The position numbers and the translations under genes are program-made. 64,000 nt of DNA from Saccharomonospora piscinae. GTDB lineage: Bacteria > Actinomycetota > Actinomycetes > Mycobacteriales > Pseudonocardiaceae. Below, piece after piece: positions 16,584-26,500 of the stretch. The stretch spans positions 248,199-312,198 of the forward strand of contig NZ_VCEK01000003.1 of the NCBI RefSeq assembly GCF_005862235.1, written 5' to 3'. Below the pieces are notes generated by a model that worked only from the letters and a program-made list of their open reading frames with translations, made no database searches and was not told the origin of the DNA. Numbering within the stretch: position 1 is the first letter of the stretch; every line of letters begins with the position of its first letter.

Positions 16584-17798
16584 ATGGTTGACGACACGAT
16601 TGTGCCGGCCGAGCGGTTCGGACCCGATTTTCTCCAGGACCCACATTCGACGTATTCGCGGTTGCGCCGCGAGGCGCCGGTGCAGCGGGTCGTGTTGCCC
16701 GCGGGATTGCAGGCATGGGTCGTGACCCGGTACGACGACGTGCGGGCCGCGCTGGCGAATCCCGGGCTGCGCAAGGACTTCCGGCGCTACCCTGACCTGT
16801 TCGCCCGCAACACCATGCGCAACCAGCCCGGCTTCGTGCATCCCGCGCTCGTCGCGCACATGCTGAACATGGACCCGCCCGACCACGTCCGGCTGCGCAA
16901 GCTGGTCACGAAGGCGTTCACCCTGCGCCGGATCGAGGCGATGCGGCCCCGGATCGAGGAGATCACCACCGACCTGCTGGACGCGATGGCGGGTGCGGAG
17001 AGGGTGGATCTCGTCGAGGCGTTCGCCTTCCCGCTGCCGATCACCGTGATCTGCGAGATGATCGGCATGCCCGCGGAGGACCTCGACGGCTTCCGGTCCT
17101 GGTGCAACACCCTGATCTCGGGCGGGGAACCCGACGAGGTGCAGCACGCGGCCGACGCGACCAAGGCCTACCTGCTGGAACTGATCGCCAAGAAGCGCGA
17201 GGAACCCGTCGAGGACCTGTTCGGCGCGCTGGTACACGCCCGCGAGGACGGCGACCAGCTGACCGAGACAGAGCTCGTGTCGATGGTGTTCCTCCTGCTC
17301 GTCGCCGGTCACGAGACGACGGTGAGCCTCATCGCCTCCGGCGTGCTGTCGCTGCTGCGGAACCCGGAACAGTTCGCCGAGTTGCGGGCCGACCGGTCTC
17401 TGCTGCCCGGCGCCATCGAGGAGTTCCTGCGCTACGAGGGCCCGTTGAACATGGCGACCTTCCGCTACACCAACGAGCCCACCGAGATCGGCGGCGTGGA
17501 GATTCCCGCCGACGAGTTCGTGATGCTGGCGTTGACGTCGGCCAACCGGGACGAGGAGCAGTTCCCGGAGCCGGACACCCTCGACCTGCGGCGGGACACC
17601 ACGGGGCACATGGCGTTCGGGCACGGCATCCACTACTGCCTCGGCGCTCCGCTGGCCCGGATGGAGGCCGAGATCGCGTTCAACCACCTGCTCGACAGGT
17701 TCGACCACATCGAACTCGCCGCGACGACGGAGGGTCTGCGGTGGCGCGAGGGTGTGGTGATCCGGAGCCTGGAGGCCCTTCCGGTCCGCATCGGCTGA
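16584..17798 (+). CDS. Cytochrome P450 (bacterial class I)
   Basis: A 404-residue soluble P450 of the CYP105/107-like bacterial type. The oxygen-binding I-helix motif AGHETT lies at 241-246, the ExxR at 280-283, and the heme loop FGHGIHYCLG with ligand Cys352. No ferredoxin or reductase gene is nearby. The ATG at 16584 follows GAGGAG at eight bases. It is likely a hydroxylase or ring-forming oxidase acting on the enediyne core or its decoration; the substrate cannot be inferred. A strong hairpin follows before the carboxylase genes. Confidence 0.9.
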   Translation: MVDDTIVPAERFGPDFLQDPHSTYSRLRREAPVQRVVLPAGLQAWVVTRYDDVRAALANPGLRKDFRRYPDLFARNTMRNQPGFVHPALVAHMLNMDPPDHVRLRKLVTKAFTLRRIEAMRPRIEEITTDLLDAMAGAERVDLVEAFAFPLPITVICEMIGMPAEDLDGFRSWCNTLISGGEPDEVQHAADATKAYLLELIAKKREEPVEDLFGALVHAREDGDQLTETELVSMVFLLLVAGHETTVSLIASGVLSLLRNPEQFAELRADRSLLPGAIEEFLRYEGPLNMATFRYTNEPTEIGGVEIPADEFVMLALTSANRDEEQFPEPDTLDLRRDTTGHMAFGHGIHYCLGAPLARMEAEIAFNHLLDRFDHIELAATTEGLRWREGVVIRSLEALPVRIG

Positions 17799-17834
17799 TC
17801 CGGCGCGAGTACGGCGCCGGCGGGGACGGGGACA

Positions 17835-17857
17835 CGGCCCGGCACACGGCCGGGCCG
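17835..17857 (+). terminator. Hairpin between P450 and carboxylase genes
   Basis: Nine perfect pairs, cggcccggc (17835-17843) with gccgggccg (17849-17857), in the 92-base gap. There is no T-tract, so it may only attenuate readthrough. Confidence 0.5.
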
Positions 17858-17890
17858 CGACGGGGTGGCGGACGGGGAGGTGTGGACGGC

Positions 17891-18097
17891 ATGACGGACG
17901 ACACGTCTGGCCAACGCGGCTCGCGCGAGCCGCGGCGCCGAAGCGGCGCGGGAGGTGCCTCGGGGTCCGTGGTCGAGGCTCAGGAGGCGCGGATCGTGCT
18001 GGCGCCCCAGCTGGGGCGGGGCCTGCGGTGGAGCGACGTCGTCACCGCGATGGCGGCGGAGCGGGACCTCTCCGCCGGGGAGGCGGACGGGCGATGA
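17891..18097 (+). CDS. Small acyl-CoA carboxylase epsilon-like subunit
   Basis: A 68-residue, highly charged protein encoded immediately before the carboxyltransferase, with an ATGA overlap. Actinomycete acyl-CoA carboxylases often carry a short poorly conserved epsilon subunit in this position. The C-terminal half (ARIVLAPQLGRGLRWSDVV, then MAAERDLSA) could be its helical contact region, but similarity is weak, and I call it by size, composition and position. The ATG at 17891 has GGGGAGG upstream; a GTG at 17882 is possible. Confidence 0.5.
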   Translation: MTDDTSGQRGSREPRRRSGAGGASGSVVEAQEARIVLAPQLGRGLRWSDVVTAMAAERDLSAGEADGR

Positions 18098-19656
18098 GCG
18101 GCCCCGGCGAGCCTGACATGGCGTCGCTGCGGCAGGGGCACCGCAAGCTCCGCGACGAGATCATGGCCGGGGACAGCAGGGCGCTCGACCGCCAGCACGG
18201 ACTGGGCAAGCGCACGGCGCGCGAGCGGTTGGAGCTCCTGCTCGATCCTGGATCGTTCGTCGAGGTCGATCTGTACCGGCGGCATCAGGTTCACTCGGCC
18301 CACCTCAAGGCCCGGCCGCACACCGACGGCGTCGTCGCGGGTTCGGGCACCATCGAGGGTCGCCGGGTGTTCGTCTACGCCCAGGACTTCTCGATCTTCG
18401 GGGGCTCACTGGGCGACGCGCACGCTTCGAAGATCCACAAGGTGATGGATCTCGCGATGTCCACCGGCTCACCGCTGATCGCCCTCAACGACAGCGGGGG
18501 CGCGCGGATCCAGGAGGGGATCACCGCGCTGCACGGCTACGGCGGAATTTTCCGCAGGCAGGTCGCGGCGTCGGGCATCATCCCCCAGTTCAGCGTGATC
18601 ATGGGGCCGTGTGCGGGCGGAGCGGCGTACTCGCCCGCGTTGGCCGACTTCACGTTCATGGTCCGCGACACCGCCAGCATGTACCTGACCGGTCCCGACG
18701 TGGTGGAGGCGGTCAGCGGCGAGCGGGTCTCGCACGACGAGCTCGGCGGGGCGGACGTCCACGGTTCCCGCTCGGGCGTGGCGACTCTCGTGTACGACGA
18801 CGAGACCACCTGTCTGCACGACGTCCGGTACCTGGTCTCGATGTTGCCGGGCAACAATCTCGACCCCGCACCGCGTACCCCCGAGTGCGGCGCCCAGCAC
18901 GACGAACGTCCGTCGCTGGCCGAGCTGGTGCCTGCCGAGCCGAACCGGCCCTACGACATGCGCGACGTCGTCGCGCAGCTGGTCGACGACGGCGCCTACT
19001 TCGAGCTGCACGAGGACTGGGGCCGCAACATCCTCTGCGCGTTCGCCCGGATCGACGGCGAACTCGTCGGTGTCGTCGGCAATCAGCCGATGGTGCTGGC
19101 GGGCGTGCTGGACCGGGTCGCCTCACAGAAGGCGGCCCGGTTCGTCCGCTTCTGCGACGCCTTCAACATCCCGCTGGTCACGCTGGTGGACGTGCCGGGC
19201 TTCCTTCCGGGCACGGAGCAGGAGAGCGCCGGCATCATCAGGCACGGCGCCCAGCTGCTCTACGCCTACTGCGAGGCGACGGTGCCGCGTATCCAGGTCA
19301 TCCTGCGCAAGGCGTACGGCGGCGCGTACATCGTGATGGACTCCCGGTCCATCGGCACCGACCTGTCACTGGCCTGGCCGACCAACGAGATCGCGGTGAT
19401 GGGCGCCGAGGGCGCGGTCAACGTCCTGTTCCGCCGCGAACTGGCGGCCTCCGCCGACCCCGGGGCCAGGCGGGAGGAACTGGTGGCCGAGTACGCCACG
19501 CAGTACCTGCATCCGCACTACGCGGCCGAACGCGGCCTGGTCGACGACATCATCGATCCCGCGTCGACGCGGATGGCCGTGGCCGCGGGGCTGGCGATGC
19601 TGCGGGAGAAGCGGCATCGTCCGGCGGCCCGCAAGCACGGCAACATCCCGTTGTGA
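18094..19656 (+). CDS. Acyl-CoA carboxylase carboxyltransferase (beta) subunit
   Basis: A 520-residue PccB/AccD-type carboxyltransferase. It transfers CO2 from carboxybiotin to acetyl- or propionyl-CoA to give malonyl- or methylmalonyl-CoA. The N-domain shows LGKRTARERLELLLD, FGGSLGDAHASKI and the acyl-CoA oxyanion block GPCAGGAAYSPAL. The C-domain shows VDVPGFLPGTEQE and RKAYGGAYIVMDS. No biotin carboxylase/BCCP alpha subunit is in the window, so a housekeeping one would have to serve. Since PksE uses malonyl-CoA, a dedicated supply role is plausible. The gene ends in a strong terminator. Confidence 0.92.
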   Translation: MSGPGEPDMASLRQGHRKLRDEIMAGDSRALDRQHGLGKRTARERLELLLDPGSFVEVDLYRRHQVHSAHLKARPHTDGVVAGSGTIEGRRVFVYAQDFSIFGGSLGDAHASKIHKVMDLAMSTGSPLIALNDSGGARIQEGITALHGYGGIFRRQVAASGIIPQFSVIMGPCAGGAAYSPALADFTFMVRDTASMYLTGPDVVEAVSGERVSHDELGGADVHGSRSGVATLVYDDETTCLHDVRYLVSMLPGNNLDPAPRTPECGAQHDERPSLAELVPAEPNRPYDMRDVVAQLVDDGAYFELHEDWGRNILCAFARIDGELVGVVGNQPMVLAGVLDRVASQKAARFVRFCDAFNIPLVTLVDVPGFLPGTEQESAGIIRHGAQLLYAYCEATVPRIQVILRKAYGGAYIVMDSRSIGTDLSLAWPTNEIAVMGAEGAVNVLFRRELAASADPGARREELVAEYATQYLHPHYAAERGLVDDIIDPASTRMAVAAGLAMLREKRHRPAARKHGNIPL

Positions 19657-19684
19657 CGGGCGGGGCCCCAAAAGGCCCCGCCCG
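19657..19684. terminator. Hairpin terminator after the carboxyltransferase
   Basis: cgggcggggcc (19657-19667) pairs with ggccccgcccg (19674-19684) around an A-rich loop, starting right after the stop codon and facing the convergent membrane-protein gene. Confidence 0.85.
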
Positions 19685-19700
19685 CGACGTTCACTCCCGG

Positions 19701-20495
19701 CTATCGGCTACCGGCCACCTGTTCGTGGCGCGTGACCGGGACGGCATGCGCATCGTCACCGTCCTTCCCACCCGCGATTCCGTCGTAGGGGGAACGTGGC
19801 CTCGGCACCGGCACCGACCGGTCGAAGGAGTTCGCCACCTCACGCCGTTCCTTCCACAAGTGGTAGAGCGCGATGGCGAAGATGACGCTGCCGACGACGT
19901 TGGCGACGAAGTGCCACCAGACTCGGTAGGTCGTGAGTCCCGAACCCGGGTCGAGCAGTCCGAAGAAGGTCGAGAACCCGATGGCCTGACTCGCGCCGAG
20001 TGCGACCGACAGCGTCAGCACCACGTGTTCGACACCGTGTATCCCCTGCATGATCGTGCCCATGACGCCCCACCTGCGGGCTCGGGTGTGCAGCGCCCTT
20101 CGGGTGATCAGCACGACACCGACCAGCCCGGCCAGGAAGATGAAGTTGCCGACCATGTGGAGGATCTCCATGCCGAGCGAGGGCTTGTCGGGCGCCACCT
20201 GGCCGAACCCGTCGGCGAGCCCGGTGCCGAGCGGTGTCATCCACGCCTTCTCGTTGGGGTGCGCGACCCAGTACCCGACCTGGGCGAAGTGCTCCTGCAC
20301 ATGACCGAGCTGCCCCAGCATCCCCAGGATGATCACACCGGCGGACCCGTGGTAGACCCACGGGCGTACCGCTCGTCGGTTGGCGTAGGCCAGCACCGCG
20401 ACCGCGGCCCACATGCCGACCGCCCAGAGAAGTAACCCGACGGCACCAACCGATTCCAGGTAGAGCGCCCCGGGTGAGCTAACAGAATGATTCAT
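19701..20495 (-). CDS. Polytopic membrane protein of unknown function
   Basis: A 264-residue integral membrane protein with about six hydrophobic segments (near residues 14-36, 46-66, 110-132, 142-165, 170-186 and 192-214) and a polar C-terminal tail. Histidines are concentrated near the membrane faces: GHVQEHFAQVGYWVAHP, EILHMVGN, GIHGVEHVV and WWHFVANV. I do not recognise the family with confidence; the His pattern recalls heme- or metal-binding membrane proteins, which is inference. It is last in a minus-strand row with a P450 and a methyltransferase, 98 bases after the latter. It might anchor electron transfer, take part in export, or protect the host. Confidence 0.7.
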   Translation of the reverse strand: MNHSVSSPGALYLESVGAVGLLLWAVGMWAAVAVLAYANRRAVRPWVYHGSAGVIILGMLGQLGHVQEHFAQVGYWVAHPNEKAWMTPLGTGLADGFGQVAPDKPSLGMEILHMVGNFIFLAGLVGVVLITRRALHTRARRWGVMGTIMQGIHGVEHVVLTLSVALGASQAIGFSTFFGLLDPGSGLTTYRVWWHFVANVVGSVIFAIALYHLWKERREVANSFDRSVPVPRPRSPYDGIAGGKDGDDAHAVPVTRHEQVAGSR

Positions 20496-20593
20496 ACAGA
20501 CACACCTCCGGCCGTATCGAGACCAGTATGGTGCGGTGCCTATGCTGAAATAGCTTCACAAATGCGGAATCCGCGGGGGAGACTTGCCGTTCG

Positions 20594-21799
20594 TCAGCCG
20601 CGATCCTCCGGCCTCGCGATCACGGCCCCCACGACGAAGTCCGGGTAGTGCTCGGCCACGCCATCGACGTCCGGGAGGATCGTCACGTCACCGAGGCCCA
20701 CGGCCTCGAAGGTGGCGCGCCAGGCCGCGGGTGTCAGGAAGCCGTGCGTCGGCCGCCGCACCGGGTCGGTGACCACGTCGGTGAAGCTGTCCAGGAAGTC
20801 GAAGATGAGTTCCGCGTGGATCGGCCGGGCGAGTTTGGTGGGACGCACGCATTCGGAGACCACGACCGCGCCGCCCGGTTTGAGCGCCCTGGCGGCCTCG
20901 GTCACGACGAAGTCGAGGTCCGGTGCCACGTGAAAGCAGTTGACGGAGTAAACCACGTCGAACGTGCCCGGCTCGACCCCCTGGGCGGCCCACGGCACGG
21001 TCATGTCCAGCCTGGCGGACTCCACCGTCGTCGACGCGGACGCGGCGGCCTTCGCCGCCCGCTCACCGTGCCGGGCGAACGTTTCCGCCACCTCGGTAAA
21101 GCGGTAGTGCGAGACGGCGGAGCCGAGTGACCGCAGCGCCTGCTCGGCGGCGCTGCCACAGCCACCACCGATCTCGAGGATCGCGAAATCGCCGCCCGAC
21201 ACGGGAGCGAGACGGGAGAGCGCCTCGGCGCCGACCGTGTTGTTGATGGCGTACAGGAGGTTGTCGTTGGAGAAGTAGCGCAACCAGAGCGGCAGCGCGT
21301 CGGGAGCGAACAGGATCTCGTCGCCGCTCGCCTCGCCCCGGAAGTAGCGATCCGCCCCGTCAGCCAGCGTGCGCAGGATCTCGGCGGCGACCTCGGCTCC
21401 GGGTGCGCGGGCCGCGAGTTCCGCCGCGACGGTGTCGAACTCCTCCACCACGGCAGCACCGGGAAGGTAGTGCTCCCCCCGCCTGGCGAGGACGCCCGTG
21501 TCCGCGAGCCGCTCGTACATGAACCGCAGCGGCACCGTCCGGCGCCACGGAATCGACAGTTGCCGCCGGACCTGCTGCACAGTCACGCCGTTGGCCGGTG
21601 GCAGCGCGCCGATCGACGCGAGGATGCCGTGGGCGGTCGTGTCGACGAGCCGGGCGAACGTCTCGTTCGCCGCGAGGAACTCGAACGTGAACAGGTCACG
21701 GACCCGCTCGTCGGCGATGGCGGCACGCAGTGTCGTGAACTCCGCCGCCCGGGGATGCCGGCCGGGCCGGACGTCCCGGTTCTCGGTGCGCTCGCTCAT
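20594..21799 (-). CDS. SAM-dependent methyltransferase with N-terminal helical domain
   Basis: A 401-residue class I methyltransferase. Residues about 30-175 form a helical domain that includes a winged-helix-like piece (MYERLADTGVLARRGEHYLPG). The SAM-binding motif ILEIGGGCGSAAEQAL lies near 203-218 and the motif-IV region reads FDVVYSVNCFHVAPDLDFV. The C-terminal FLTPAAWRATFEAVG is common in this fold. The architecture suits C- or O-methylation of a carrier-bound or free polyketide intermediate; the substrate is unknown. It starts 28 bases after the P450 stop, so the two are probably one transcript. Confidence 0.85.
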   Translation of the reverse strand: MSERTENRDVRPGRHPRAAEFTTLRAAIADERVRDLFTFEFLAANETFARLVDTTAHGILASIGALPPANGVTVQQVRRQLSIPWRRTVPLRFMYERLADTGVLARRGEHYLPGAAVVEEFDTVAAELAARAPGAEVAAEILRTLADGADRYFRGEASGDEILFAPDALPLWLRYFSNDNLLYAINNTVGAEALSRLAPVSGGDFAILEIGGGCGSAAEQALRSLGSAVSHYRFTEVAETFARHGERAAKAAASASTTVESARLDMTVPWAAQGVEPGTFDVVYSVNCFHVAPDLDFVVTEAARALKPGGAVVVSECVRPTKLARPIHAELIFDFLDSFTDVVTDPVRRPTHGFLTPAAWRATFEAVGLGDVTILPDVDGVAEHYPDFVVGAVIARPEDRG

Positions 21800-21827
21800 G
21801 GGGCCACCCTTTCCGTGCGTGGCGGGC

Positions 21828-23207
21828 TCAGGCCGAGACGTCGTCGGCCGGGGTCGGGTCGTGGACTGTCATGGGGAGCCCGCCGCCGAGGCGCAGCGAC
21901 ATCATCGGTTCCGGCCTGATCCGGTGCCCGGGCTGCTCCACCAGCAGGAGGTCCCGCATCAGCAGGGAAAGCACGAACGTGGCCTCCATCATCCCGAGAT
22001 GGTTGCCGACGCAGAACCGTGGACCGGCCCCGAACGGGATGTGGGCGTACCGGGCGCGGTCGGCCGGTACGTCGGGGTCGAACCGTTCGGGATCGAAGCG
22101 TTCGGGCTCCGGCCAGTAGCGCGGGTGGCGGTGCAGGGTGTAGGGGCAGATCAGCACCTCCGCACCGGCGGGCACGCGGTAGTCGCCGATCACGTCGTCG
22201 GCCACCGCCCTGCGGGGAAGAATCCAGACCGGCGGGTAGAGCCGCATCGCCTCCTGCAGCACCATGTTCGTGTAGCGCAGCCGGGGAAGGTCCGCATAGG
22301 TCGGTCGCCGCCCGCCGAAGACGGCCACGGCCTCCTCGTGCAGGCGCTCCCGGACGCGGGGATGGCGCCCGACCAGGTGCAGGGTCCAGCCCACCGTGCT
22401 CGCGGTCGTCTCGTGCCCCGCCAGCAGCAGCGTCACCAGTTCGTCGCGCATGCGGCGGTCGGCGACCCTCCGGTCGGGCTCCTTGGCGGTGGAGGCGATG
22501 AGCCGGGTCAGCACGTCGTCGCCGGTCCCGGAAGGCTGGGCATTCCGCCGCGCCACCAGTTCGTTCACGACCCGCTCCAGCTGGGCGCGGGCCCTGCGGA
22601 ACGAACGCTGCCCGCGCAGCGGCAACCATCGCGGCACCAGGCCCAGGGTCTCCATCTCGAACATCGCCTGGTCCTGGACGGCCTCGAACGAACTCTCGAC
22701 CGAGTCGAACGCCCCGAGGTCGGTGTCCATCAGCGTGCTGCCCAGCACGCCCAGCGTGAGCGCGGTGACCTCGGTCAGAACGTTCACCGGCACTCCGGTG
22801 CCCCGATGGGCACGCAACCGCTCGACGAGCTCCAGCGCCTCCTCGATGATCACGTCGGCCCGCGCGGCGATCCGCTTGTGCTGGAACACCGGCTGGATGG
22901 TGCGGCGCTGTTCCTTCCACAGCGCGCCCTCACTGGTCAGCAGGCCGTCGCCCAGCGCACGTTTGGCCTCGGTGTAGCCGATGCCCTTGTGGTAGTTCGC
23001 CGCGTTGTCGGCGAGCACGTGCTTGGCGTGGTCGGGATGGTTGAAGATGTAGAGCTGCTTCGGGCCGATCGCCACCCGCACCGCGTCGCCGTACTCGCGG
23101 ACCGCCTCGCTCATCAGGCCGAGCCGGTCGGCGCGAAGCTGGCGCAGAATGCGTGGTGCCTCCCGGCGGGGTGGGCCCGGAGGCACCCGGCCGCCGACGG
23201 CGCTCAT
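21828..23207 (-). CDS. Cytochrome P450 (CYP102/CYP4-like class)
   Basis: A 459-residue P450 of the longer, class II-like bacterial type. It has the proline-rich start PPGPPR, the I-helix AGHETT at 263-268, ExxR at 319-322 (LQEAMRLYPP), and the heme loop FGAGPRFCVG with ligand Cys399. It differs clearly from the shorter P450 at 16584 and probably uses another redox partner. It heads a minus-strand P450–methyltransferase–membrane protein row, divergent from pksE. Enediyne clusters often carry such enzymes for core or side-chain oxidation; the step here is unknown. Confidence 0.9.
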   Translation of the reverse strand: MSAVGGRVPPGPPRREAPRILRQLRADRLGLMSEAVREYGDAVRVAIGPKQLYIFNHPDHAKHVLADNAANYHKGIGYTEAKRALGDGLLTSEGALWKEQRRTIQPVFQHKRIAARADVIIEEALELVERLRAHRGTGVPVNVLTEVTALTLGVLGSTLMDTDLGAFDSVESSFEAVQDQAMFEMETLGLVPRWLPLRGQRSFRRARAQLERVVNELVARRNAQPSGTGDDVLTRLIASTAKEPDRRVADRRMRDELVTLLLAGHETTASTVGWTLHLVGRHPRVRERLHEEAVAVFGGRRPTYADLPRLRYTNMVLQEAMRLYPPVWILPRRAVADDVIGDYRVPAGAEVLICPYTLHRHPRYWPEPERFDPERFDPDVPADRARYAHIPFGAGPRFCVGNHLGMMEATFVLSLLMRDLLLVEQPGHRIRPEPMMSLRLGGGLPMTVHDPTPADDVSA

Positions 23208-23507
23208 GGTCGGTACTCCGCAACCTCAGTCACTGTTCACACTCCTGCGTCGGCAAAAGCATTTCCGAAAGACGCCGCCGTGGCACGCCACCAGGAGCCG
23301 GATCTGTTGTCCGCAAAACGGTGTCGTGGCCCGACGGCAATCGTCGGCGCGGAATGAGAACGGCCGCATCTCCCGCAATGCGGTGTCCCGTGACGAGGGC
23401 CGTATCGAAGAAACCGCCGGATCGGCACCCGAAGAGAAGGTCTGCGCCCAGTGCGGCTGCACACTCGACAGTGAACCAAAAAATCGCGTCGAAGAGGCGG
23501 TACAGGT
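23208..23507. promoter_or_regulatory. Divergent promoter region (P450 / pksE)
   Basis: Three hundred bases between the P450 and pksE starts, less GC-rich than the flanking genes; it must contain the pksE promoter. The pksE ribosome site is probably gagg at 23494-23497. A short frame ending on the pksE start is described separately. Confidence 0.55.
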
Positions 23508-23511
23508 TTGA
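23383..23511 (+). CDS. Possible 42-residue cysteine-containing leader peptide
   Basis: From a GTG at 23383 a frame encodes 42 residues, acidic, with a CAQCGC cluster (Cys21, Cys24, Cys26). Its TGA overlaps the TTG of pksE, the arrangement seen elsewhere here for coupled genes. Against it: no clear ribosome site, weak third-position GC, and an open frame that runs further upstream without a better start. It could be a coupling leader, a small metal-binding protein or chance. I do not recognise a family. Confidence 0.25.
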   Translation: MSRDEGRIEETAGSAPEEKVCAQCGCTLDSEPKNRVEEAVQV

Positions 23512-26500
23512 GCACCGAGCGGATCGCGATCGTGGGCATCGGGCTTCGTTACCCCGACGCCGCCAGCACCAAGGACCTCTGGGACAACGTCCTTGCCGGG
23601 CGACGTGCCTTCCGCAGGCTGCCCGACGAGCGGATGAACCACGCGGACTACTATTCGCCGGATCCGAACGCGACGGACCGCTTCTACACCCAGAAAGCGG
23701 CCGTGCTGCGGGACTACCAGTTCGATCGGCTCAAGTACAAGGTCGCGGGCAGCACCTTCCGGTCGACGGATCTCACGCACTGGCTGGCGCTGGACGTCGC
23801 GGCGGCGGCGCTGGCCGACGCCGGCTTCCCCGATGCCGAGGGCCTGCCAAGGGAGACGACCGGTGTGGTCTTCGGCAACAGCCTGACCGGTGAGTTCTCC
23901 CGCGCCAACCTGATGCGGCTGCGCTGGCCCTACGTCCGGCGCACTCTCGCCGCCGCGCTGACCGCCAAGGGTTGGGACGACGACGAGACCGGTGCTTTCC
24001 TGCGTGACCTCGAACCGGTGTACAAGGCCCCGTTCCCACCCGTGGACGAGGACACCCTTGCGGGCGGGCTCTCCAACACCATCGCGGGCCGAACCTGCAA
24101 CTACTTCGACCTTCGCGGCGGCGGCTACACCGTCGACGGTGCCTGCTCGTCGTCGCTGATCTCGGTCGCCACCGCGGCCAAGGCACTGACCGACGGCGAC
24201 CTCGACGTCTGCCTGGCCGGAGGTGTGGATCTGTCGATCGATCCGTTCGAGGTCATCGGTTTCGCCAAGACCGGTGCGCTGGCCACGGACGAGATGAAGG
24301 TCTACGACAGCGACTCCAACGGTTTCTGGCCGGGCGAGGGCGCGGCCGTCGTCGTGCTGATGCGCGAGTCCGAGGCTTTGGACCGCGGACTGCGCGTGTA
24401 CGCCTCGATCACCGGTTGGGGTATCTCGTCGGACGGCAAGGGCGGCATCACGCGCCCGGAGGCCGGAGGGCACCGGCTCGCCCTCAGCCGCGCCTACGCC
24501 CGAGCCGGTTACGGCGTCCAGACCGTCGGATACTTCGAAGGCCACGGCACCGGCACCGCGCTCGGCGACGCCACGGAACTCGACGCGATCGGCTCGGCGC
24601 TGCGCGATGCCGACCCGGCCGCCGCGCCCGCCGCGATCAGTTCGGTCAAGGGCAACTTCGGCCACACCAAGGCCGCGGCCGGTGTCGGCGGACTGATCAA
24701 GGCGGCGTTGTCGGTCCACCACCAGGTCATCCCGCCCGCGACCGGGCACAACGAGCCCCACCCGAAACTCACCGGAGAACTGCCGGCCCTGTACGTCCCG
24801 CGCGAGCCGGGACTCTGGCCCGCGGACCGGCCGATCCGGGCCGGGGTGTCGGCGATGGGTTTCGGTGGCATCAACACGCACATCGCGCTCGAACAGGCGC
24901 CGGGAGCGACCCGGCACACGGAGCTGCCCGCGCGCGCGGTGACGCTGACGTCCGGGAGGCAGGACGCCGAACTTCTGCTGCTCGACGCCCCCGACCACGC
25001 CGCGCTGCGCGAGCGGGTCGCCGGCCTGATCGAGCTGGCGTCCGTGCTGTCGTTCGCCGAGGTCTCCGACCTGGCCGGAACACTGGCCGAACAGCTGTCG
25101 GGCGCTCCGGTGCGAGCGGCCATCGTGACCACCGGCCCCGATGACGCCGTCGCGAAGCTCGGCAGGCTGCTGGCCGCGCTCGACGGCGGTGAGCGCAGCG
25201 TGTTCACCGCGGACGGGATCTTCCTCGGCGACCGGGCGGCGGCCCCGAGGATCGCCTTCCTGTTCCCCGGCCAGGGTTCCGGGCAGGGATCGGTCGGCGC
25301 GCTTCGCCGCCGGTTCGCCGCCGCGCAGGCCGTGTTCGAGCGGGCGGGCGTGCCGGACGGTGGTGACCAGGTCGCCACCCAGGTGGCGCAGCCGCGCATC
25401 GTCGCGGGCTCGGTCGCGGCGCTGCGGGTGCTGCACGCGCTGGGGGTCGGCGCCGACATCGCGGTCGGCCACAGCCTCGGCGAGCTGACCGCGCTGGCCT
25501 GGGCCGGTGCCCTGGACACCGACGACGTGCTACGGCTGGCCACGGTGCGTGGTGAGGTCATGGCCGACGCGAGCCAGGGCGGGGGCGCGATGGCGGGCCT
25601 GGCCACCGATCCGGACGGAGCCGAACGACTGTTCGGTGACGAACAGGTGGTCATCGCGGGGTACAACGGTCCGAACCAGACAGTGATCGCCGGTGAGAGC
25701 GACGCCGTGGACCGGGTGTGCGAGCGAGCGCGCGCCGAGGGGATCACCGCGAACCGGATCAACGTCTCGCACGCCTTCCACTCGCCGCTGGTCCGGCCGG
25801 CCTGCGCCGCGATGGAGCGCCGGCTCGGTGAGTTCACCTTCCTGCGCCCGGCCCGCGCCGTGGTGTCGTCGGTGACCGGAAAGCCGCTCGATCCGGACAC
25901 CGACCTCCGGACGCTGCTGCGGGACCAGATCTCGAACCCCGTGCGGTTCCACGAGGCCGCCGCGGAAGCCACCGCCGGAGCGGATCTGGCCGTCGAACTC
26001 GGCCCGGGCAGGGTGCTCGCGGGACTGCTGCGTGACATCGCACCGGACACGCCGGTGCTCTCGGTCGACACCGACAGCCGGTCGCTCTCGCCGCTGCTGT
26101 CGGTGCTCGGCGCCGCCTTCACCCTCGGCGCCGGGGTCGACACGGAGGCGTTGTTCGCGGGCAGAATGCTGCGACCGCTGCCCTCGGACGGCGGATTCAC
26201 CTTCCTCACGAACCCCTGCGAGACAGCGCCCGAGTTCGCGGTCGGACAGACCATTTCCGCCGACAATGCACTCCCGTCCGGGACCGTCACCGACGGGGCG
26301 GCCGTGGCCGAGCCCGGTGACACCGAGATGTCGACGCTCGACCTGCTGCGCAGGCTGGCCGCCCAGCGGGTCGAGCTGCCGTTGGAGGCCGTCACCGCGG
26401 CCACCCACCCGCTCGACAACCTGCACCTCAGTTCGATCACCGTGGGCCAGCTCGTCAACGACACCACGCGGCAGCTCGGCCTGCCCCCGCTGGAGGCGAC

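Noticed and set aside
16299-17708. Long N-terminal extension of the sorbosone dehydrogenase-like gene
   Set aside because: It runs antisense through the P450; the GTG at 16298 has GGGAGG and gives the normal family start.
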